Shown here piece after piece: positions 53,147 through 61,407 of a DNA stretch of 64,000 nucleotides. Source of the DNA: Capronia americana. Its lineage: Eukaryota > Ascomycota > Eurotiomycetes > Chaetothyriales > Herpotrichiellaceae. Made by a program: the position numbers and the translations under genes. Below the pieces are notes generated by a model that saw nothing but the letters and a program-made list of their open reading frames with translations, did no database searches and had not been told where the DNA came from. Every line of letters starts with the position of its first letter. Positions within the stretch are counted from its first letter, which is position 1. The stretch is from NCBI GenBank assembly GCA_016110215.1, contig JADWQD010000015.1:496001-560000 (forward strand), in the 5' to 3' direction.

Positions 53147-53732
53147 CCCTTTCTCGACATCCTAGCCAGCAAGCCCGTCCGAAGCGAATAAGATTTGCTT
53201 TTCTATGCTTACCGAGGTTGGCACCTCGGAGGACATCGAGATTCCCCGCACCTTTACCGGTTGTCGGTCCACCCAAGCTTCGACCCGGCCGCGCAAAGGC
53301 CCGTGGGGTTAGATCGAATAGGGCAGTGGCTGTCTAAGCGAGTATCTGGGGTCTCCAGTGTCCACTGACCGTCCTTGATCCTACAAGTTATGGATATGGC
53401 CCAGCCTTGGCTTCTACAGCACTACATCATTGAAATGTCTTTCCCCAATGCCCAGCAGTGGGGAAGCCCTCAGATACCCTCGGGAAACTGCAAAATTGAG
53501 GCTTTCGGCGGTATGAGATTACCGAGCAAATGGCCATATAGCCGGAGGGCATCAAAAGTCCAGTCTTTAAAGGTTAAATGGCTCTCTCGTGTCCGGAAAG
53601 TTTGGCCATCTAGCCGCCAGAGCTTGTTGTTGCTTTCCCCTCGTATTGCTGAGGTACTTGAGAGAAGCGCCGCCCTCAAATACCCACGTCCATATTTCAG
53701 TCAGCGGGCTTTCTGAAGCACTGTTTGTCAAC
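53147..53732. other. Intergenic, promoter of the MFS transporter
   Basis: 586 bp with no recognisable gene; short frames only. Confidence 0.45.
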
Positions 53733-55591
53733 ATGGCGGACTCTGTGAAACTCGAAGCCATCCAGGCGGAAGATGCAAACAAGAATCAAGTTGACACGAC
53801 CACCGAGCTCAAAAGGGCCATTACGGTCGACACGATTCACAATGATGAGGCCGTGAAAGTCCTTGCCAATTATGGGGGCGATGAAACATGGACTGAGAAG
53901 GAGGAGAAGAAGGTCCAGAGAAAGATTGATCGGCGGCTGCTTCCTATTTTGTGTGCCACGTATGGCTTGCAGGTGAGCGCTGCAATCAAGGCACTTCTCG
54001 AGCACGGGCGGTGTTAACTGTTAGTTTCTTTTGACAGTACTACGACAAGGCTATGCTTTCGCAAGCGGTGAGTACGAGCCCCTCCTGTCTGATTTCACGG
54101 TACTTATCCCTTGTTACAGGCTCTCTTCGGCCTCCGCACAGATCTGGATCTTGGAGTGGCCAACCGCTACTCCTTCTCCGCTGCCATCTTCTATCTCGGG
54201 TTCATTGTGGGCGCATATCCTGCCATCGTCATGGCCCAACGCTTCCCTATCGAGCGAGTAGCTTCCGGTATCGTCTGCGTCTGGGGCATTTGCTTGATGT
54301 GCACCGCTGCATGCCATAATTGGCAGAGCCTCTACGCCCAGCGGTTCTTCTTGGGATTCTTGGAGTCTGGTATCAGTCCGATGTTCATGCTTGTTGTCGG
54401 CCAGTTTTACAAGAAGGATGAGCAGGCTTTGCGAATGGGGTGAGTTGAACATCTGCCTAGGTTTAACGATCTTAGGATACTAATACCTGTTGACGCTTAG
54501 AGCCTGGTACTGCTGCACTGGCTACGTCTCCATCGTCTCCCCGCTCATCAACTACGGTTTAGGCCACATCCACGGCTCTCTGTCTCCCTGGCGGTATATG
54601 TACCTCGTTGCCGGCGCTCTCACCATCATCTGGTCTGCGGTCATCCTGTTCTTTATGCCGCCTGACCCCATTCGCGCGAAAGGATTCAACGAACGAGAAC
54701 GTTATATTGCCGTCGCTCGCCTTCGAACGAACAACGCTGGTGTCCGCAACAAGCACTTCAAGAAGGAACAACTCTTCGAGCTACTCTTGGACGTGAAGTT
54801 TTGGATCGTCTTTTCCATGGCCTTCTTGATTATGATTGCCAACGGGCCTGTGAGTACGTTTACGCCCATCATCATTGCGAGTTTTGGGTTTAATACCTTA
54901 AACTCGCTGTTGTTGGTCATGCCGGCGGGTGCAATCATCGGAACGATCGAATTACTTGCGCCGTACATTGCATATAAGGTCCCCAGGATGAGGGCGTATC
55001 TTGTGGCCATCTGCGAGATGGGAACAATCCTGGCGAGCCTACTGCTTTGGCTTCTACCGAGAGATAACACTGGCGGGTTGCTATTCGGCGCCTACATCTT
55101 GGCGAGTTTCGGAGGCGGGTATGCAGTGTTGATGGGGATGCAGATTGCGAACACGGCGGGGTACACCAAGCGGTCCCTGGCGTCCTCTGGCATATTCGTC
55201 GGGTATTGCCTTGGTAAGGAGCTCACATCGACGCGCGTCGTGTCTGCTTGCTAATGTGTGTCTTGAAGGCAATTTTGTCGGCCCCCTTCTGTTCAAACCG
55301 GAGGATGCCCCCCGATATGCTCCCGGGTTTCTGGCTGTGGTCGTCACTTCGGCGGTCTCGGCAATATTGGCGATCGTGTATCGCTTGATTTGTGTCTGGG
55401 AGAATAAGAAGAGAGACAGGACTGGTACGACAGAGGCGTTTGAACATGCTTATGAGGATGATTTAACGGACAAAATGGTACGTGGGGCATTCTTGAACCG
55501 CTTTCTTTCTCGACATCTGAGATTGCTGAGCTGCGTTGCTGACCTTGATTGTTTACTTTTACAGAACCCGCAATTCAGATACACACTCTAG
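53733..55591 (+). CDS. MFS transporter, Dal5/allantoate-permease (ACS) type
   Basis: Six exons: 53733-53972, 54038-54067, 54120-54439, 54501-55213, 55269-55477 and 55565-55591. They include a 30-nt micro-exon and a 27-nt last exon; phases agree and give 512 aa. The N-terminal KKVQRKIDRRLLPILCATYGLQYYDKAMLSQA is the canonical start of fungal anion:cation symporters (Dal5, Tna1, Seo1 group). RFFLGFLESGISPMFMLVVGQFYKKDEQALRMGAWYC is the conserved TM4-5 region. Twelve membrane spans are apparent. It should import an organic anion (allantoate, nicotinate or another carboxylate) at the plasma membrane with protons. Its position between a regulator and an acid:CoA ligase suggests uptake of a carboxylic acid for peroxisomal breakdown. 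Confidence 0.92.
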
Positions 55592-56165
55592 AGCGTACCT
55601 TGATTTTCAAGGCGAGATGGAGCCCCAAGGAGTCTTGTCTAGAAGTTAGAGTAGCTAGGATTGACTCCCGGGAGTTGAGGATCACGACTCGCGAGATTGA
55701 TATCTTCGTCACTCAAAATCGTCCTAGGAGGACCCAATCCATCACAAATCGTTGTCTGAGAGCTTCTTCATATATTCCCTCTCGCCACACTACACCGGCT
55801 CCGATCTTGACAGCCCATCCTTAAGCCCTGCACCACCGGCGAAGAACTCTACGCAGTGCTAGTATGCTTGGCTCTTGCAAGTGCGGGACCCAGGCCGCAG
55901 TCTCAGCACTTGGCGAAGCACTTCAGGCCCCCCAACTTTTCGGACAGAAATAGGTGAAATCTGGGGCACCTGGAAACCGGGGTTTCCGTCTCCGTGCGGA
56001 GGCACCGGCGCCACATTTTGAGCCGAAGCTCACCGAGGCTGCTCGTCACGGTCAAAAGGCTGACAACTCACAGCCTGCGTTCGATCGTAAGTTTGGTGCA
56101 GCTGGACTTGAATATACTCCTCGGATCCCGTGTCGCACGTTCTGCTGGCTAGGCACAGACGAAAC
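55592..56165. other. Intergenic, promoter of the second CoA ligase
   Basis: 574 bp with no supportable gene. CCGAGG (CCTCGG on the minus strand) occurs at 56033-56038, about 130 bp upstream of the ligase ATG. Confidence 0.45.
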
Positions 56166-58105
56166 ATGCCGTTCCTTGCTGAACAGTCGGTGCCGATTCC
56201 AGGTAAAGACATCCTCTCCTGGATGTTCGATGAGCCCAGATTCGACCAAGAAAAAGCCGTGAGTCCCTCACACTAGACTGTGTCCCAGCGAGCTCTTTCA
56301 GCCGAAGGAAGGAACTGACAACGTAGTGTAGGTCTACATTGACGCGATTGACCCGTCTAGATGCATTACAGCGAATCAAGCTCGACTGTTTATCCGACAG
56401 TTAGCCGCCGGATTTCATGCCGCGGGAGTAAGGCCTGGAGATACTGTCTGCGTCCATGGCTTCAACAGCGTCCGTCGCGTCTGGTGGGTTCCATCTCGAA
56501 GCCAAGCTGACCTGGTCAGATCTACTATCCAATTCTGTTCCTCGGGATTATCGGCGCCGGCGCCGTCTTCGCGGGGACTAATCCGGCATACACCCAGTTC
56601 GAACTCAGTCACCACTTCAAGACATCACGCACCAAGTTTGTGATTGTCGAACCCGAGCTATTGCCCAATGTGCTTGCCGGGGCGAAAGATTCCAACATCG
56701 ACCAGTCAAATATCTGGATCTTTGACAACCAGAGCGAGGCAGTGCCCACCAGGTTCGAATCCTGGCGGACACTCCTGAACCATGGAGAGAGAGACTGGAT
56801 CAGGTTCGACGACGAGCAGGTCTCCAAGAAAACTACGGCTGCGAGGCTTTTCAGCAGTGGCACCACAGGGCTGCCAAAAGCCGCGGCGCTGTCTCATTTC
56901 AACCTCGTCGCGCAGCATATACTCGTCAATGAGGTGCACCCAGTGCCATATGAGGTGCGTTGCTTGTGGCAGCTCCGGGGCTGACAATTTTACAATTGGA
57001 ACACGACGGTACTAACTTACCATCTCGACGCCCCCCAGACGCGCCGACTCCTCTACCTCCCACTGTTCCATGCGGCTATGGTGCCGGCCGCTCACGTCGC
57101 GCCTTTACGATCCGGCCACACCAGCTACATCCTCCGTCGCTTCGAGATGGAGCCGCTCCTCTCATCGATTGACAAGTACAAACTCACCGAGATGATCCTC
57201 GTCCCACCGGTGGCGGTCGCGGTGCTCAAACACCCGTCCCTACACAAATATTCATTAAAGTCCATTAAAGTAGTTCTCTGCGGTGCCGGTCCACTGAGCA
57301 AAGAACACCAGAGCGCGCTCCAGGCGATCCTCGGCCCGGACACCTCATTCACGCAGGTCTGGGGCATGACCGAGACCAGCTGCGTGGCCTCGAAATTCTA
57401 CTACCCTGAACGAGACGACACAGGAAGCGTCGGACGCATGATGCCCAACTTGGACGTCAAGTAAGTTTGATCCTCCCCGTAGAAAAGCCCTGCGTAGCTT
57501 TGGCTGTGGTTGGGGCTCTGGCTGTGTCTATGGCGCTGACTCATTACCTCGCTAGGCTCGTCGACGAGGACGGCAGGGACATCACAGCCTTCGACGTCCC
57601 CGGAGAGCTATGCATTCGCGGCCCAACGATCATATCGGGCTACTTCAACAGTCCGCATGCCACGGAGGAGGCAGTCGACGGAGAAGGCTACTTCAAGACC
57701 GGCGACGTCATGTACTGCGACTCCAAGACCAAGAAGTGGTATATCATTGATCGGAAGAAAGAATTGATCAAAGTCCGGGGTTTCCAGGTCGCGCCCGCGG
57801 AGATCGAAGGCGTCTTGCTTTCGCATCCGCAGATCATGGACGCCGCGGTGATTGGGATCAAGAAGCACGACGAGCCGGATGTGGAGCTGCCCAAGGCGTT
57901 TGTCGTCCGCAAGCCCGGTGCGGCAGGTTTGACCGAGGAGCAGGTGAAGGCTTACTGCGGGGAGAGGCTGGCCAAGTTTAAGCAATTGACCGGCGGGGTT
58001 GCCTTTGTCGATGCCGTCCCGCGAAATGCGACCGGGAAGGCTCTGAAGCGCATTTTGCGAGATATGGCCAAGGCGGAGGATACTGGGAAGGGCGCGAAGC
58101 TCTGA
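56166..58105 (+). CDS. Second peroxisomal 4CL-like acyl/aryl-CoA ligase
   Basis: Five exons: 56166-56258, 56332-56469, 56520-56954, 57039-57460 and 57556-58105, giving 545 aa. The AMP-binding signature is SSGTTGLPKAAALSHFN; the usual Gly after PK is Ala. VWGMTETSC, YFKTGDVMY, DRKKELIKVRGFQVAPAEIE and the terminal Lys context PRNATGKALKR complete the ANL fold. The last residues, KGAKL, form a PTS1 variant, so the enzyme probably acts in the peroxisome and makes a CoA thioester through an acyl-AMP. The second intron uses a weak donor (GTCCGT). Many fungal 4CL-like paralogues have this size and exon density. It differs clearly from the ligase at 1010-2932, so the two are not recent duplicates. 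Confidence 0.88.
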
Positions 58106-58234
58106 GCCCGACGAATGCAGTGTAGAATCAAGTTGGCTGCCCCGATCACGAGCGCGACGTTCAGTTCAACAGTATTGTAGAAAATACAGGTGAGTCCATG
58201 GACCCATGGTATATACTATGTGTGTCCTTCCTGC

Positions 58235-59525
58235 CTACCATCTCAAGCCCTTCACCTTCAACGGGAGATGAAGCATTCCCGGCCCCGAGGTCGTGGGCTT
58301 CGGGAGTCTCCCTGCGCGAATGTTCATCTGCAGTGACTGGTGCAACAGCCGCGGCTCGCCCAGCTTTGAATCACGCTCGTCTCGGAGCGCCACGAATTCC
58401 TCTTCCGTCACCCCTTCTTTCAGATGCTTGTTCCGCTGCTTATGCTGCTGGACGGTCATCCAGGGCACGGGCCCATCGCGTCCCTCAGGCGGATAGTCAT
58501 GCCCTGTCCAGATCTTTACCTCGTCGGGCAGCGCGAGGAGTTTGCGGCCCGAGGCGAACAGATCGGTCGAGCTACCCCCGGGGAAGTCGCAGCGTGCGGT
58601 GCCAATGTCTGCGTGGAAAATCGAATCCCCGCAGAACACGTTATCTGGAAGGGGAGGGGGCAGTCAGCGCCATGTCACAGGGGAGAAAGGACGCTGTGAA
58701 GAAAACAAGGCCTGCTTAATACTTACTTCCAATCTTGTACCCGAGGTGGTCGGGCGTGTGACCGGGGAGATGAATGGCTTGGACCTCCAAAGCTCCAATG
58801 GCAAACGTCTCGTCGTCGTCGAAAAGCTTGTCAAACACATCCTCATACTCGTCCTTGGGCACCCCGTACCGTTCACCAAACATCCTCTGGACCTGCCCGA
58901 TCCGTTTCCCGATGCCGATGAGTGGCTTGCGGCCCAGCTCCAGGGCGAGGCGGCTTTGCAAGTACGACGCGGCGGTCAAATGGTCTGCGTGGGCGTGTGT
59001 TTCGAGGATCATGTCCACTTTATAGCCCCAGAACATAATCAGCGAGAGGAGAGAGTCGGCGGCTTCGGTCGACACGGTTTGCGTTGTTGGGCAATAATCG
59101 AGAACCGGGTCGATTATCACGGCCGTCATTGTTGTGGGGTCGGCAACGACATATTGCCAGGTGCCTGTCTGTTCTTCGAAAACATCGTGCACAACCGGCT
59201 CGTGGACTATGGGGGTTGTGTCGCTGTGTGAGGCTCGTCGCGCGACAGCACTGTGAGAATAACCGCGGGGGGTGGGTCTGATGCCGGGAGACGAAAGGCT
59301 GGTGACTCGTTGCGAACGAGCAAATTCCGTTGTCGAAGCTGGCAGTTGTCGAGGAGATGCTTGTGTTGCGTATGTGGCCTTGTTTGGACATGTGCGCCGA
59401 AGTGAATGTAGGGATCTGCTGGAGCGAGCAAACTGGAGAGCTCGCGACGTCGTTGTCGTCGAGGCCAACATCGAGTCTGCGGTCGCCTGTAAGGTGGTGG
59501 TGATGCGTGGTCGGAGGGCGTTCAT
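58235..59525 (-). CDS. Mitochondrial persulfide dioxygenase-like metallo-beta-lactamase protein
   Basis: Exons 59525-58727 and 58644-58235 (intron 82 bp) give 402 aa. The first about 95 residues are Arg/Ser/Thr-rich without acidic residues, a long mitochondrial presequence type. The metallo-beta-lactamase motif HAHADH is at residues 177-182, followed by HLPGHTPDHLGY and the metal ligand Asp in VFCGDSIF. The C-terminal tail (VPWMTVQQHKQRNKHL) resembles the ETHE1/Blh persulfide dioxygenase branch rather than glyoxalase II. Those enzymes oxidise glutathione persulfide to sulfite in the mitochondrial matrix. The divergent neighbour is sulfide:quinone oxidoreductase, which makes the persulfide, and this supports the call. 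Met20 is an alternative start. Confidence 0.85.
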
Positions 59526-60009
59526 CGTGACTGGGACTAATTACGGTAGCACTCGGGAGACAAAGTACCAAACACTGGGAAAGCACACAACGAAACGGGA
59601 ATTGCAGGCGCATACTTAAGCTATAATTACTCTGTCCTGATGGGTTCGAGGTCCAAGTCACCGACCGAGGGCGAGGCTGAAGCCCCTGGTGTGCCAGTAG
59701 AGCCCGAAGGATCGCCACACATACCCCCCCCCGAGCCCCCCAAATCCACCCGGGCCCCTCCCCCCCTTCACCCCTGCACCTCGCACTGTGGGTCCCGCAC
59801 ATCCGGTCAATTTCGCCACTCGCCGATGAAGAGCAAGTTTTGACTGTGCGTCGTGATAGGCTGTGGAAGATTTTCGAATTCATGCTCACTCCCCGAACGC
59901 TTCCCGAGACGGGTTCCCAAAATCGATATCGCCTGCTGGCCTTGTATTAAAGCGTGGCTGACTGCCCCTCGCCGGGGTCTCCCGTCACTTGGCTCAGTAA
60001 TATGTAAGA
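59526..60009. promoter_or_regulatory. Shared divergent promoter, persulfide dioxygenase / SQR
   Basis: 484 bp lie between the two start codons. A C-rich stretch (about 59700-59780) is the only notable feature. No TATA box stands out. Confidence 0.55.
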
Positions 60010-61407
60010 ATGGCCGGCAAGCACGTGACATTGGCAGTTCGGTCTGCCAGGCGCCCGCTCGCGGCGACGCCTTGCAGAACTGGCAGAACTGTTGCGACGA
60101 GACGAAATCTAGCGACCGCGTCGCCTGTGAATCCGACGACTCGAAGTCACAAGGTGGTGGTCGTGGGAGGAGGCAGCGGTGGCCTGGCCATCAGTCACCA
60201 GCTCCTGCGGACGGGCAAATTCGCACCCAACGACATCGCCGTCATCGACCCGGCGACATGGCACCACTACCAGCCCGGGTGGACGTTGGTGGGCGCGGGG
60301 CTGAAAACCAAGCAAGAACTGCAGCAGCCGCTGCGCGACCTGATCGACCCGAAACTCAAGTTCTACAATGAGGGCGTCGGGGCCCTTTCTCCCGCCGACA
60401 ACTCCGTCACCCTGGCCAACGGCGACAAAGTCGAGTACGACCAGCTCGTCGTGTGTCCGGGCATCAAGATCGACTACAGCAGCATCAAGGGCCTGCCCGA
60501 GGCGCTCGCCGATCCAGACTCCCTCGTCTCGTCCACCTACGGCTACGACACCTGCGACAAGGTGTTCCGCACGATCCAGAAACTCCGGCGCGGCGTCGCC
60601 CTCTTCACTCAGCCCGCCGGGGTGATCAAATGCGCGGGCGCACCCCAGAAGATCATGTGGCTGGCGCTGGACCACTGGCAGCGCGCGGGTCTGTACGACG
60701 CCCGCAACCCTACGAACTCGCCCATACATATCACCTTCGCCACGGGCCTGCCCGTCATGTTCGGCGTGCCGAAATACAGCGCCAAACTAGAGGAGATGCG
60801 CAAGGAGAGATCCGTCGAGGGCCTGTTCCAGCACGACCTCGTCTCCATAGAGGACGGCAACATGGCGACCTTTGCGCGCCCGGACGGCCAAGAGCGCGTC
60901 CGCGTCAAGTTCGACCTCCTGCACGCGGTGCCCAAGATGGGACCGCACGCCTTCGTCAAGGACAGCCCCCTGGCCAACCAGGCCGGGTACGTCGACGTCG
61001 ACGACGCCACGCTGCGCCACAAGAAGTTCCCCAACGTGTGGTCCGCGGGCGATGCCTCCAGCCTCCCGACCTCCAAGACCGTCGCGGCCATCACGTCGCA
61101 AGCACCGGTCCTGGTTCGGAATGTGGTGCAGGCGCTCGAGAGCGAGGGCGAGTTGAAGCCCGGACAGCAACAAGCCACGTACGATGGGTACACGTCGTGC
61201 CCGCTCCTGACCGGCGACAAGAAGGTCATGCTCGCCGAGTTCAAGTACGGCGGCGAGCCCAAGGAGACGTTCGGCGCCTGGTTCGGCGTCGACCAGGCCG
61301 TCCCGCGGCGCGCGTTTTACCACCTTAAGAAGGATTTCTTCCCCTGGGTCTATTCCCGCTTTATGGTCAAGGGCACTTGGGGCGGGCCCAAGGGGTGGAT
61401 TAAGTGA
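60010..61407 (+). CDS. Sulfide:quinone oxidoreductase, mitochondrial
   Basis: A single exon of 465 codons. A basic presequence rich in Arg, Ala and Thr covers residues 1-45. The FAD-binding motif VVVGGGSGG begins at 50. Cys208 in VIKCAGAPQK and Cys397 in YTSCPLLTG correspond to the two redox-active Cys that carry the persulfide in animal-type SQOR. The VWSAGDASSLPTSKT flavin motif and the membrane-associating C-terminal helix region (FFPWVYSRFMVKGTWGGPKG) are also present. The enzyme oxidises hydrogen sulfide at the inner mitochondrial membrane, passes electrons to ubiquinone and loads sulfane sulfur on glutathione or another acceptor. Length is normal. The gene is very GC-rich at third positions. 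It is divergently paired with the persulfide dioxygenase-like gene. Confidence 0.95.
   Translation: MAGKHVTLAVRSARRPLAATPCRTGRTVATRRNLATASPVNPTTRSHKVVVVGGGSGGLAISHQLLRTGKFAPNDIAVIDPATWHHYQPGWTLVGAGLKTKQELQQPLRDLIDPKLKFYNEGVGALSPADNSVTLANGDKVEYDQLVVCPGIKIDYSSIKGLPEALADPDSLVSSTYGYDTCDKVFRTIQKLRRGVALFTQPAGVIKCAGAPQKIMWLALDHWQRAGLYDARNPTNSPIHITFATGLPVMFGVPKYSAKLEEMRKERSVEGLFQHDLVSIEDGNMATFARPDGQERVRVKFDLLHAVPKMGPHAFVKDSPLANQAGYVDVDDATLRHKKFPNVWSAGDASSLPTSKTVAAITSQAPVLVRNVVQALESEGELKPGQQQATYDGYTSCPLLTGDKKVMLAEFKYGGEPKETFGAWFGVDQAVPRRAFYHLKKDFFPWVYSRFMVKGTWGGPKGWIK

Noticed and set aside
56740..56775. tRNA T-loop-like sequence (GGTTCGAATCCTGG)
   Set aside because: It lies inside conserved coding sequence of the second CoA ligase (ARG-PHE-GLU-SER-TRP codons), and no acceptor stem or D-arm of a tRNA surrounds it.
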